Positions 29,160 to 41,600 of a stretch of DNA of 64,000 nucleotides are shown piece by piece. Position 1 is the stretch's first letter, and each line of letters opens with the position of its first letter. Under the pieces are notes generated by a model. The model ran no database searches, was not told the origin of the DNA, and saw only the letters and a program-made list of their open reading frames with translations. Position numbers and translations under genes: made by a program. Source of the DNA: Lepus europaeus (Eukaryota; Chordata; Mammalia; Lagomorpha; Leporidae); the NCBI RefSeq assembly GCF_033115175.1, contig NC_084850.1, positions 20,677,218 through 20,741,217 on the forward strand, read 5' to 3'.

Positions 29160-30980
29160 CCCGTGCAGGCCACAGCTAGATACTCTAGGGAGACTAGTCC
29201 TTGGGCTGCTTTTTTCCTCTCCATTTACAATTCAATGCTGTCCTCACTAGGAGGGGGAAGAAAAAAAATGCCTTTGGCTACCACTGGCCTTACCTAAAAG
29301 AACAAAAACCTCAATCCATTAACCCTTTCCAACCTAATGAGTCTTTATTTGCAGTTAATAAGACTTTTTCTCCAGCACTATGGAAGTCTCTCATTCCCTG
29401 CCGCTTTGTTTCAGATGTGTTTCCCTGTCCTAAGCAATGGGCTCCCATGCTGATGACCAGCTCTTTTCTGTGCTGCTGTAGTTAACTTGTCTAAGAGTTT
29501 GCACGTGTCTTGAAGGTTTCGTGTTTTATTGGATTTGTCTGTCTTTAATGTTTGAGTGATTACCTAACTCTGATCAGATCTACCCCACAGCTTTGGTTAA
29601 AATACTCAGGTTATACGTACTAGTTTTTGGCTAAGCGGTTGACTCTCTAACAGTTTAAATTCTCAAATGGAGTCTAACAACTTTGGGACTTCCAGTAGGA
29701 TCCCTGGAACTCTCAAAGGATGGAACTCTAAATTTGTTAAAGTAACAACTGTTTGAGTCAATTCAAATTATGCAAAGTATATTAAAATGTTGTGAATAAT
29801 GTCAGACCTGTGCTGTATTCATGCTTTTGCTTTCCAGCTAGAGTGGTCTTATAAAAATGAGAGTAAATTCTGTGTATACAAGCCCTTATATTGTTAACTG
29901 AAGTAAGCCAATACAGATTGGTTCAGAGAATTAAGTTAATGCAAAAGCCCTTCGGTTTGCTTGGTAGCTCACTTGCTCGGTTTTATGCTTTAAACTTGTT
30001 TCTCTTAACGATGAAGATCTTTTCAAAGTTGTAAACGTGTACTAGTGTCCATGTTTGCTGTCCAGGAGGAGTTATTCTTATGTTACTTAAAAGCATGGAA
30101 ATGTAATTTTGACTTTTAATTCAAATAATGGTGTGGTATTCATTAGTAACTCAGTGTCTTATGTATTGTGTACTTTTCACATCTTAAATTCGATAATAGA
30201 GACTTTTTGAGTTTGTTAGCATGTATTCTCATAGGTTGTCCATACATGACAATTCAAGACTATGTAAAAGTAACTACAGGTATAAAGTTTCAGAAGGTGT
30301 GAGCAAGTCATGAAAGGTTTTAAAAGGTTTACAACTTTAAAATTGTTTACAGAGTTTTCTTTAAGTTATGTGCTAATGCCAAAATTACATTGACCTAAAG
30401 TTGAAGTAAAAAATGTGCACTAATGTTAGTAAATATCTGAAAATGGTCTAAGTCGTAAATCTTGGAATCTGTTTTTGCAAAAACTGTAATGTCTATTTTA
30501 ACAGTGTCTGCTTAATGGGTTACTCTGCCATTTCTAAAGTTAGGTCCTTTTTAGCTCTGTTAAGTAGTTCTAAGTTATGTGAGGATTTTGTGTACTAACT
30601 CTTATGTTCAAGGTGTTTATTTCTGGTTTATTCAATAACAAAAAACATAAAATTCATGTTCTGTCAAGGTAATCTATTGTGTACTCTACTGTCTCTGTTA
30701 AGTTCAAATTGATGAAAAGCATTGCTAAATATCATTATGATTAGATCTGCTCTAAAAGTGTTAAGATCATCCTGTCTAATGAAGGGTTATCATTTCAGGA
30801 TGTTAAAAAATTCTATTCTAACCAGATACTCTAAGTTCTCTTGGCACCTTTAACAAACTTTCTAAAAATCAAAGTTCTAAATTCTCTAAACTTTTGGTAT
30901 CTCCAAAAGGGCCCCTGGAGGTATCAAAAGATATATCTCTCATCTTATAGAGATAATAACCAATTGGGATGTTTAAAAGT
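29160..30980 (+). other. ERV interior, unrecognised segment
   Basis: About 1.8 kb where protease, reverse transcriptase and most integrase coding should lie. Instead it is AT-rich with stops in all frames, and I see no viral motif (no YxDD, no protease DTG). It may be a decayed replacement segment as in non-autonomous ERVs. Confidence 0.6.
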
Positions 30981-30984
30981 ACTG

Positions 30985-31345
30985 CCAAGATGTAAAATGA
31001 TTCAACACTCTACTAAAATTCCTCACAACCCACAGGAACAGGCTATGGTGGAAAAAAACCATCAATGCCTCAAAAACAAACAAACAAACAAAAAAAAGGG
31101 GGAGTGGCTACCCCCCATCTACAGTTACATAAGGCCTTGTTTACCATCAATATTTTAAATTTTTCAAAAGGGTCAAGGGAGTCAAGGTTCCAAAAACATG
31201 GGGGACATTTAACCCCTAAACCTCAGATGCTCGTTAGATGGAGAGACCCTCTCACCCGACTCTGGAGAGGGCCTGACCCACTAATTCAGTTGGGAAGAGG
31301 ATTTGGCTGTGTGTTCCCCATAGGGGAGTTGACTCCAATTTAAAT
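30985..31345 (+). pseudogene. ERV integrase 3' remnant
   Basis: NPQEQAMVEKNHQCLK (about 31025) resembles the end of the integrase core. The C-terminal domain motif VRWRDPLTRLWRGPDP lies at about 31232. An A-rich run (31069-31096) with frame shifts breaks it. Only the last third of integrase is represented. Confidence 0.75.
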
Positions 31346-31589
31346 ACTGGCCAGAAATATCAGGCCTATGCCCGATGCAAGTAACAACCCACCCAGGGAG
31401 CAGTTTGCCCCTGAGGGAGATCCCCTTGTCTTTCCTCTTCCAGAAATGGATGGAGATCGAAATCTAAAGGCAGGCGATGATGTGGACACTACTCTTCGCT
31501 GTGATCCTGAAGTGCCTGGCCCAGTGACGGGGGATTCAATGACCCAAACGAGATCATCAAAACACTTCAGGAGGACCTGAAAAAGACGA

Positions 31590-31860
31590 AGAGAACTCCA
31601 AGAAAGCCTCTTTTGGACGAGCCTTAATGGACTCTTTCCCTACCTCTTCTCTCTTCTTGGACTGCTTCTTGCCCTGCTTTTAATCCTTGCTATTGGCCCA
31701 TGCATAACGAATAGGCTTATACAGTTTATACAACAGCGCATAGAGGCAACAAGGATAAGACAGGTTGAGGTTCATTACCAGAGGCTGCTAGCCACAGAGG
31801 GCTACGATCCCCTGAACTGGGGAAGTGCCCCCGGTGCTCTCCACATTGCCAATGACGGGT
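31590..31860 (+). pseudogene. ERV env transmembrane-tail remnant
   Basis: A strongly hydrophobic segment (about 31620-31695) is followed by GPCITNRLIQFIQQR (about 31695), the membrane-exit motif of gammaretrovirus-type and type D env proteins, then a short tail. The surface subunit and the rest of the transmembrane subunit are absent. Confidence 0.7.
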
Positions 31861-32077
31861 AAGATTCCGGATGGACCGGAACAACCTAAGACAGGCGGTG
31901 GAGAAAGCTCACCACGCCCCCATAATTACAAGTCACGCGACACCCCAAGACGGGTAAAGCACCCAGCGTCCTGTACCAACCTAAGACAGGGCTCATGGCC
32001 AAGCTGCCTGGGTTACCAATGACGGGTAAGGGCAAGGACGGCTGGGGGCAACCTAAGACAGGGACCGTGTACTAAAA

Positions 32078-32092
32078 CAAAAAGGGGGAATC
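32078..32092 (+). other. ERV polypurine tract
   Basis: AAAAAGGGGGAA immediately before the 3' LTR, the usual plus-strand primer site. Confidence 0.9.
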
Positions 32093-32575
32093 TGTGGGGC
32101 ATGAGTGCAGCCAGGCCAGGCCAGGCCAGGCCCGGCCCGGGGGCTCCGCATGCGCAGCTGCTCCAGGGTGCCCCCGCCCGAGCTGCGCAGAAAGAAGCCA
32201 CTTGGAGCCAAGTAAGATGGCGCCCAGAGGAAGTAAGATGGGCAGAATCCAAAGTTGTTTACCACTAAAGCTAATTGGCTGTGCAACATCAGTAACTAGT
32301 AACAAGTGTATAGACATAGGGCTAGTCCTATAGAAATCCCCCCATAAGGTGATTTTTTAAGTGATTGGTTGGTCCTTAGCCCTGCCCCAATGACTCTGCA
32401 GTTTTGTGTTATAAAAGGTACTATTATGCAAAAGGTGACTGAGTCCTTGCTAGACTTGGCTCCCTGCTGCGTCTGATTGTCTCCGGGACCAGGAGGCTGG
32501 GGAACAGGCGAGCGGCGCGCACTTACCTTTCCTCGGACCCAGTCCCTCCTTGTACGGGTGGACTAAGACCCAACA
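32093..32575 (+). repeat. ERV 3' LTR
   Basis: 483 bp, same ends and TATA box as the 5' LTR. It lacks one CCCGG unit and has one extra A near position 100. It is followed by the aacctc target repeat. Confidence 0.95.
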
Positions 32576-32581
32576 AACCTC

Positions 32582-33840
32582 AATTATTATCTATGAAAAT
32601 TCCATCTCCTTCTGGCCAAAGGCAAATATGAATGTGCAACAGAAACTTAAACTAGTAACAGAAAATACTACAGTGATGGTTCAAGGGAATAGGAGGTGAT
32701 ACAAAGTATTGTAAGAAAAATAGTCATGCTGATGTTTTCTAATGGAGCTAATCTTATTTTCTTATGGTGGATGGAAATTGATTTATATCCTTTTTATTAC
32801 CCTCTGTTTTGTTAAAGAATGAACCTTCTGTTTAGCTCTGAGCTTCTCCCATCTAGCTACATTTGACTATTTCAAGAACTAGCAGAGTGTCCCCTGCAGT
32901 ATGTATTCATCTGGCCCTCCAAGATGTTGTTTGGGGTGGTGGGAAGTTATAAGGGATTGAGTATTATGTGAATAGATTACCACAGTTGCAATTCACCTTT
33001 TGGATTTTTAAACTGACTACGGTCTAGCACTAGTTTAGCCATTGGTGGTCACTGCTGGACCTTGCCAGGGTTGTGATGGCTGTGCAATAATAAATATTTG
33101 TCTACTGCAGATGAAGTTTACAATGACCTGATATAGTGGCCTTTCACCTTTGTAAGGTGCCTTCCCTGAGCCCAGCTTTTTATAAAGTAGCTTGTGAGTT
33201 AAGATCGCTACAGACTCAGAAAACTAGTGAATCTGTGAGTTGTCATCCTCCCCAGATATCTGATTACAACCAGTTTCCTCTGAAACCTAACTCCCTCAGA
33301 AAGATTTTAAGTGGCAGTGAGTGGTGACCATGGTGACCAGTCTGGACAGAAGGGCATACCATGGAGAAAGTGACATTACATTGGGGACAAGATGGGTTAG
33401 GGAACCTCAAGTTGTAGGTAGAACATAGAATCCACTATATTCACCCCCTATAATGGAGGATCCACTCAGAGGCTGCCATGTTTGAACCTTGTCTCCTGTT
33501 GTTCACACCGGCATGTAGTCTCCAATCTCCTGAGTAGGGAAAAGAACCTATACTTTCTTCTCACTGATAGAATATGGCAAGGGAAATATGATGCAAGTCT
33601 GTGACTCCATTGTTTTGTCTAAGAATCCTTCTAGTGGGCCAACTCCCGGTAGAGGCTCTCCTGACTGACTGATGACTCAAGTGTCACATTGGGAAAGTAC
33701 ATGCTGCTTGTAATGCAGATGGCCTCTGTAAACTTCAGCAACCCTTCAAAAAAGAGGGCAATCTCCAGCCAACAGTCAGTAGGAAGCCAGGGCCCCAGGT
33801 CCTACAGGTTTAAGAATAGGAACTTTTTCAACAATCTGAG
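32582..33840 (+). other. Intergenic, no feature seen
   Basis: AT-rich sequence downstream of the provirus. No gene, splice-supported frame or nameable repeat. Confidence 0.5.
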
Positions 33841-34174
33841 TGGACAGGCATTTTGGCACAACAGGTTAAGCTGCCTTGTGAGATGCCCACATCCTATATG
33901 TAGTGACAATTGAAGTTCTGGCTACCCCACACTTTCCATGCTGCTTCCTGCTAATGTACTTGGGAAGGCAGAGGATGATGGCCCAAGTAATTGGGACCCT
34001 TCCACCCCTTTAGGAGTCCGAGATGGTGTTCTGTGCCCCTGGCTTTAGTCTGGCCCAGCCCCAGGTGTGGTGGTCATTTGAGAAGTGAACCAGGGAATGG
34101 ATGGAAGAAAGCACTCCCCCTCCCTCCCTCCCTCCATCCCTGCCTCCCTTTCCACTAAATACATGGATAAATCT
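33841..34174 (+). repeat. Old CSINE, sense
   Basis: Strongly diverged but shows GGCACAACAGGTTAAGC, GATGGCCCAAGTAATTGGG, GTGAACCAGGGAATGG and a CCCT-rich then AAATCTT tail. Older subfamily. Confidence 0.75.
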
Positions 34175-34489
34175 TAAAAAAAATACTCATGGTAGCAAAT
34201 ATGAATTCTTTTGCTGTTGAACCTCTAGAGAAGAACACCTTTCTTAATTTTGGCCAAAATCTTGATTTTAATCATGTGAGATCCTGAGCAAAGGAGCCAG
34301 TGAAGCCATGCTAGAACTGCAAACTGCAGAAACTGCAAGGTGATAAACGGATGGTGGTATAGGGCAGGATAAACAAAACTAGAACCTTTGTCAGTGCTGT
34401 GATCTGAACTATGATACTGAAACATGGGTTGGAGGGCAGTGAACAAGGAATAGAATGTTTTCTGACCTGTGTACTTCACATATTTAAAT

Positions 34490-35075
34490 TTGTTATCTAT
34501 GTGAAGGGAACAAATTTCATGTATTTCATATATACCATTTTAAGAACACAATGATACTTCTCACCGTATCTTCCCTACCTTCCTCCCTTGATCCCACCTG
34601 CCTTCCTCCTTCCTTTCTTAGTTTTCTTTTAATTTTTTACAATGGCATACTTTTCAATTTAATTTTTATTGATTTATTTTATGTATTTGAAAGAATTTAG
34701 AGAGGTAGAGACAGACAGAGAGAGAGAGAGAGAGGTCCTCCATCCACTGGTTCACTCCCCAGTTGGCTGCAATGGCTGCAGCTGAGCCGATCCAATGCCA
34801 AGAGCCAGAAGCTTCTTCCGGGTCTCCAATGTGGGTTCAGGGGCCCAAAGACTTGGGCCATCTTCTGCTGCTTTCCTAGGCCATTAGCAGAGAGCTAGAC
34901 GCAAAGTGCAGCAGCCTAGACTGGAACCAGCACCCACATGGGATGCCAGCGCTGTAGACCAGGGCGTTAAGCCACTGCACCACTGTGCCAGCCCCCTCAA
35001 TTTACTTTTTAATCACAAGCTTAACCCTTGATTAAATAAAGAATTCAGCAAGTAGTAAGTAGAAAACTAAACATT
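34490..35075 (-). repeat. Old L1 3' end, antisense, split by a CSINE
   Basis: CAAATTTCATGTATTTCATATATACC (34508 on) is the antisense 3' end of older L1. It resumes after the CSINE with AACCCTTGATTAAATAAAGA (about 35022). The family resembles the copy at 36665. Confidence 0.65.
34667..34997 (-). repeat. CSINE, antisense, inside old L1
   Basis: Flanked by caatttaatttt (34655-34666) and caatttactttt (34998-35009). The minus-strand head GGGGCTGGCACAGTGGTGC is at the right end. Confidence 0.9.
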
Positions 35076-35760
35076 TTAAAACCCAAATTTAATATGTGGC
35101 ATTTCTCATGCTAATAGTAAAATAACAGTATCTTTTATGTACACAATATTATAGCTACTAGGATTGTGTACATGTGCATAGTACGAATAGCAACACCAAC
35201 AAAGAGGAGGTTGAGTTTTCTTTTGTATAATGAGTGGGCTGCTCAGGGCTTCTACTGAGTGGTTCAGGGATACTGAAAGTACAGTCTTCTTTTTTCTTGT
35301 GTTTCACAGTTCTGAGTGTGTTAGCTTATCTCCTGAGGGCTAAGAGCTGCAGGGATAACAGGAAAGGAAAGCATATCAACCATTTTCATGAAATCAAATG
35401 ATCTTAAACAACTCAGTGATTTCTGTTTTGATAATCAGATCTATGCCATATGACATACCTGAGTACAGAAGTACCTACAAAGGTACAATTTCCCTGTTTT
35501 TGCAGAAGACATCAGAAGAGGACAAGGTAGTTGAACTTTGTTAACCTTTGGTACCTATACAGAATTTACAAATTCAAACGATATAGCCATTCTTGTTTAC
35601 ATGCAGTGTTCCCAGGTCCAGTTACATAGAATTGCATACTATGTCATATTGAAAGATTCCTGACTTGGGTATGGGACATGGCCACCCAATCAGTAGTTTA
35701 ACAGTTTGTACAAATGCCTGCCCCCAACTATGTGTTTTCCAATGGATTTTCTTCAAGAGT
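35076..35760 (+). other. Intergenic, no feature seen
   Basis: AT-rich sequence without recognisable gene or repeat. Confidence 0.5.
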
Positions 35761-35772
35761 ACTGATTGTTTC

Positions 35773-36104
35773 TTTTTTTAAAAAAGATTTATTTATTTAT
35801 TTGAAAGTCAGAGTTACACAGAGAGAGAGAAAGAGAGAGAGGTCTTCCATCCACTGGTTCACTCCCCCAATTGACTGCAACGGCTGGAACTGCGCCAATC
35901 TGAAGCCAGGAGCCAAGAGCTTCCTCTGGGTCTCCCACACGGGTGCAGGGGCCCAAGGACTTGGGCCATCTTCTACTGCTGCTCCAGGCCACAGCAGAGA
36001 GCTGGATCAGAAGTGGAGCAGCCAGGTCTTGAACTGGTGCCCATATGGGATGCTGGTGCTTCAGGCCAGGGTGTTAACCCGCTGTGCCACAGCACCAGCC
36101 CTGC
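35773..36104 (-). repeat. CSINE, antisense
   Basis: Flanked by actgattgttt (35761-35771 and 36105-36115). All consensus blocks are present. Confidence 0.95.
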
Positions 36105-36664
36105 ACTGATTGTTTTATGTCTGATCTATTCTGCTGTTGATGCCTCTATGAAATATCTAATTTCACTTGGTGTACTTTCATTTGAAAGATTTCTCTTTGA
36201 GTTATTTTAATCATGTTATTCCCTCTGTGAATTCTCTGTGGAAGCATTAAGTCATTTCTCTGTGCTCTGTTGAAGTTCTTCGAGTTTCCTTAAAACAGCT
36301 GTTTTGAAATCTTCATCTCTGCATTTGAAAATTTCAATTCCTGGTTTCCGGCACCTTATTTTATTCATTAGATGAGATGACGGCTTCTGGGAGGTTCTTG
36401 ATGCTTTGTTGGTAAGTGACATTGCCTGAATATTGATAAATTATTTCTAGTAGTCTATCTTTATTTGTGCCTATCCTTCCCACAATTCTAAGCAGTCTTT
36501 AATTATTCTGAGCCTGAGACGCTTCTTATATTTTAACAGCCAGTGATAGCCAAAGACGAGGTTTGTTTTCGTCCACTGCTGTAACATGGTCTCGGTCCTA
36601 CTTTATTCCTGAAGCTCAGATTTCTTTTTCGTGAAATCAAAGGCTGAAGTTTTATATTTTTTAG

Positions 36665-36935
36665 TATTCTTTTTTAAAAGTTTTATTTAAATTATACAAG
36701 TTTCATGTATGTCAAATATACAGATTTAGGAACATAGTGCTACTCCCACCCCCAAATCTCCCTCCTACCCAAGCTCCAACCCTTCTTCCTCCTCACTTCC
36801 ACATTTACACTCTTAATTTTTACAAAGATCTGTTTTCAGTTTACTTAATGACCATATAGTTAACCCTACACTAAGTAAAAGAGTTCAACAAACAGTATGA
36901 AGAAAATACTGTTCCTTATTTTGGGATTCAATGAT
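36665..36935 (-). repeat. Old L1 3' end, antisense
   Basis: AAGTTTCATGTATGTCAAATATACAG is split by small changes from the consensus antisense end. It continues with the CCCACCCCCAAATCTCCCTCC block and GTTAACCCTACACTAAGTAA. 5'-truncated. Confidence 0.65.
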
Positions 36936-38280
36936 TGTTTAGAGCCCTCGGATTTGTTCCAAATCTGCAATTGGTATGCCGTTCAGAATGAGCTTGGAAA
37001 GTGCCTAAAACAGGTTAATCCATCCCTACAAGCATCTTCCTGGGGTGAAGTATGCTCAAATGCCTAGTCCTGTGGCCACCAACACCATGATACTATATCG
37101 CACCTGGAGACCATAGCCACCGTGATAATGCGTAGGAATAAAAGCCACCCTGCTATGGTAAATCTGCTTTTGAGGTGGACTCACTGTGCATTGCCACTCC
37201 TATCAGCCACTTGTAATTCTGGATAGGGAGTAAGACAGATCAGTAAGAGCCACAGAATGCCACTTGGCACTAATAGACGTCCAGAGGCTCTGTGTGCTGG
37301 CACTGGCCTGGGGACAGGGACAGTTAGTATCTACTCAGTATTGTCTTAGAACTTCCCAGCACTGAGTCCCAAAATAGTTCCGTGGTTCCATACTGCCTGC
37401 CCAAGGTTGAAGGAGGGGTGAGAGAAGGAATCCCTCAGTTGACCACTCAGGAATTATATGGGTTATGTTCAGGTATCACTGTCATTAGGCTCTGTAATTT
37501 TGGGGATGCACACCAGGCCCATGTCATTTGGGCCACACAGAATTGGGGTCTTATTCCACCTCATGCCATATGTTGAGGCAGGGGTGGCAAGTAAGGTCCT
37601 CTGGCTCCTGGCTATGTGAAGTTCAAATAGTCAGCCTGTAAGTAGGGGCCTCAGGGCAGGTGCTGTGGGACACTTTCCAATCCTAACTTTTATCACAATG
37701 GGCCTTGCCTTGGATTCAACTCTGAACTGCACTTAATTTACTCTTCTTTCCCCAGCAGGAACATCTCTCATCATGCTACCCTACTCAGAGCTGGAGGAAT
37801 GAGGATTTGTGCAACTCCTTCATTCTTCTTTTGTTTAATGCAGCTTTCCTTGTTTACACTAAAACCAGGCACTCTGGTCTCTCCCTTGGCTTCCATAACT
37901 CTTGTGAAGGTGACTTGGTGTGTGAATAGCTAGCTATTACAATGATGCTTGCTGGGAGGGGATGCTCACAGGAGCATGTTCCTCAATGCCATTTTGCTTC
38001 AATTTCACTCATCATCTTCATTTTAAAATAAAACAATCATTTCATATTTCAGTTATACGAATTCATGAAGATAGTGAATTTATTTTTATATGACATGGGA
38101 TTCCTTATCATCATCACCATCATCATCACTATCAAATATGACAGGCATAATTGTATTCCTGAACCAAATGGGTCTGATCATCAAACATGCAGCTAAAGAA
38201 ATACTGATGCTGGGGTGAGAGAAGAAAGTCAGCATTTCCTGAAAAGTGCAGAGCAAGGAATATGGGTTGCTAATGTTAAT
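36936..38280 (+). other. Intergenic, possible old L1 continuation
   Basis: May include more decayed L1 3' UTR but is too diverged to call. A short (CAT)n-like stretch occurs at 38107-38137. Confidence 0.35.
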
Positions 38281-38298
38281 TCCCCATCTCCCTCAGTT

Positions 38299-38629
38299 TT
38301 TTTTTTTTTGACAGGCAGAGTGGATAGTGAGAGAGAGAGAGAGACAGAGAGAAAGGTCTTCCTTTTTGCCGTTGGTTCACCCTCCAATGGCCACTGCGGC
38401 CAGCGCATCTCGCTGACCCGAAGCCAGGAGCCAGGTGCTTCTCCTGGTCTCCCATGCAGGTGCAGGGCCCAAGGACTTGGGCCATCCTCCACTGCCTTCC
38501 TGGGCCATAGCAGAGAGCTGGCCTGGAAGAGGGGCAACCGGGATAGAATCCGGTGCCCCAACTGGGACTAGAACCCAGTGTAACAGCGCCACAATGCAGA
38601 GGATTAGCCTGTTAAGCCACGGCGCCAGC
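38299..38629 (-). repeat. CSINE (variant 2 head), antisense
   Basis: T-run then GACAGGCAGAGTGGATAGTG at the left, and minus-strand head GGCTGGCGCCGTGGCTTAAC at the right. The direct repeat ccccatctccctc(a/c)gtttt flanks it. Confidence 0.95.
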
Positions 38630-38649
38630 CCCCATCTCCCTCCGTTTTA

Positions 38650-41600
38650 AGACGATGAAGTCTTATAGATTGAGACCACCTAATGTGTGGGTCTGTGGTT
38701 GATCCATAATGCTCAAGGCCTTTCTTTGGCCAGCAATGAGATGGCTGGCATGTTCTCTGCAATTCTGATAATGAAACGTTGGGTACCATTCTGTCTGGAG
38801 TCTATGGGCAGGTGTTTTTTTATTTCTTGATCAGCATATGTGGTTTAGGAAGTATATAATTTGTTATAGCAGGGCAGAAATTCAACTTCTACAACAAAGG
38901 CACTTGGTATAGGGGCTAAGTTTCACTCTCCCCTATTTCTTGTAACTCCTCAATTTTAAGGCATATAAGGGACAACAATTTCATTTCCTTCCTGCTTTCA
39001 AATAGAAGAGGACTATTTTTCAGGACTGAAAGCAAGTAGTACCAGGCTTACTTGAGATTTTTCTGGAACAGCAGTTTAATTTTTTTAATTTTTGAACTTT
39101 CAGTCCCAAGCCAGCAGAAAAACCACTGACTATTTCTCGTCTTGAATCAAGGGACTTGGATTCCCTCTGTGTTCACTTGCTTCTTATTTTCTTAAATTCC
39201 AACTTTCTTTTGGGTGCAAGCTCACAGCAGTACTGATCTGTGGAAAGTCCTTTCCCTTCCTCATTAACATGTGGTTAGGTCTGGTACCCACTTTGTGTGA
39301 GTGTGGTCGACTGAGTTATAGCAACACCTGATAACAATCTGATAAGAACCTCAACATTGGTGTTGGTCTTCACACTGAGTCTTTCTTCATTTTGTGGAGT
39401 ACCCATTCTCTTGGTTATAAATGATGGAGTGAGACATCTATAGAATAAATCGCAGAGTTAGGAAAACATGAATGATTCTTCAGAGACTACTGCTAGATAT
39501 TGTACAAATTGAACAATGTTTCATCTTTTTCATTCTAAATCAGTTTGGCTGCCTGAATGCCAGGACCAGAGAAAAGTCTCCCATAAAACATAACTCACAT
39601 GATCTCAACTGGAGCCTGCTTGGAGGGGTGACTAAATTCCTAAGCAGTAAAACTAAAACAACTTTACCCCAGGTGAAGTTGGGTTCCTGGATAATTGTAC
39701 CTATTATTTTCTACAGGGATGTGGGTTATTTTTCTCATCCATTGAGACTGGGATCTCTAGGATACATTCAGAATTTCACATTGAATTTCCGGTTGGTTAC
39801 ATACGTCTTGGGTCACTACCATGTATTTGAATTTGCCTTTAGCCCATGACACTACATTGAAGTACATTTACCAATCTACTTTTTATTTTCCCCTCCCTTG
39901 CTTGCATTTCCAACAGGAAAAGTTGCAGAGCTGCCTTTGGATTGTTTTCAGCACAAGTCACAGGGTTTTGTATGACTATATAGCTCTTGGCATATTTTGG
40001 AAAATTATGCATGTTTGAATCTCTTAGAGAGTTGCATGTTTACATAGGGGGTGTTTTGCTGTATGAGCTCAATTGGATCCTTCAGCAGGTATATGGGAAA
40101 CAAAATGATTTCTTGGCTATTTACTTATCAGCTGTCAAGTTTCAAGTCTGTGCAATCCATACTGCATTCCTGGGATCATTCTAGGTATGTTGGGGGCATA
40201 GTGTTGTTTGAACTGAATCAAGCCTACATTTGAAATGAGTGAAATTTGTAAAGAGCTTTTCTGCATGGTCACCTCTGATATTTCCTCAGGAATGTAAGCA
40301 GCCTGGTTGTCTTGTCCAAGACAGTGCAGAATGGCTGCCTCACTTTTCCATGTATTACCTCTAGCAACTGCAGAATTTCCTGAGCATGATTTCTTTCTTT
40401 CTTTCTGAAGTCAACATTCCTCTTTCCTTCAAAATATCCCATAAGCATGCAGTATAGAAAAAAAAATCATTCTTGGAATCGATGCAACTATTCACTCTCT
40501 TACATATTCCTAAGTTTAGGACACAGGTGAGTGGTATGAATTCAACCTTCTAAGCCAAGGCACATGGTTGCAATGCTTATGCTTTAAAATTCTGGAGAGT
40601 TATGCTGTCTATCTAGTCCTCCAATTTCCTTCCTCTATAAAGCTGCTTCCACCTATGCAGAGATCAAGATCTGGAGTCTCTTAGGGGACATTGATTAGCT
40701 GTGGCCTGATGAAATCCAATTGTTCAATAATCTGTAAACAATCATGCATAAGTTCTTAAGAGGGCTATGGGAGCAGAGTATCTGGATGTATCAGTGTCCT
40801 CTCCCAAGAGATCAGAAGTTAGACAGTAATTTCCTTCTGTTCTAGAAGTGGAAGCTCACAGTAGGCTGTACGCATGGTGATGGGCTGCCCAATATTGAAT
40901 TTCTCTGCTTTCCATACCATATCAGAACTGATTGCTACCACTATTCATCAAGTTGTCCAAGCTTAGGGGAAAATGTCAGTAGTGTATGAGAGTATACTAC
41001 TGGGCATTTGTCTTCCCCAGATTTTGAATCAACTCTTTGAGTGCTAGTCCTCTCTTCTCATGCTTGAAGAAGTCAAACGACCACCTCAGGTTTGTCGACT
41101 CCAGGTTGGATGTTATCAGTAACCGCTTCTTCATATTCTCAGAGGTCTACTGGGATTTTTCATTTCACACTAAAGTTTCTATTCCAATTCCTTTCAAGTT
41201 TCCATACAAAGGTTTTGTAATCAATCTAAAACTGAGTATTCAAGTGAGACAAAAGCCAGCCATCCCCAGAAACCTGCAAAGCTGTTTTTTAGTCGTGCGG
41301 ACATCAACTTAGGCAAATTCGTTCTATCAGGAAGCAGAATTCTTTGCCCTTGGGTTACTTCAAAACACAGCATTTTATCAAGGCATTGGGAAATTTTGGA
41401 TTTCCTCATCAAGGTTGGAGATTATTGGTACTAGGTATCAAGAGGTCATCAATATATTGTTATTAGATATGAAGAGATCATCAGCATATTTAAGGAGTGC
41501 TCTTTACACCTGGAATTCCCCTTTGTTTCTAACAAGCACATTCCAGAATAGGGTAGAGGAGTGTTTGATTCCCTGTCAACATAGTCCAAACAGTCAAGTT

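Larger units (their letters stand above)
27083..32575 (+). mobile_element. Class II endogenous retrovirus, defective provirus
   Basis: Two LTRs (487 and 483 bp) flank a 4.5-kb interior, and the host 6-bp repeat aacctc lies at 27077-27082 and 32576-32581. The primer-binding site is lysine-tRNA type and the LTRs are TG...CA, both typical of class II (betaretrovirus-like) ERVs. The interior holds broken gag, no recognisable protease or reverse transcriptase, an integrase remnant, an env tail remnant and a polypurine tract. By eye the LTRs differ at 9 positions plus two indels (about 2%), so insertion is fairly young. It cannot encode a functional virus. Confidence 0.9.

Noticed and set aside
32013-32333. 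Open frames on both strands repeated at 27041-27327
   Set aside because: Both are LTR sequence; the protein likeness between them only reflects the paired LTRs.
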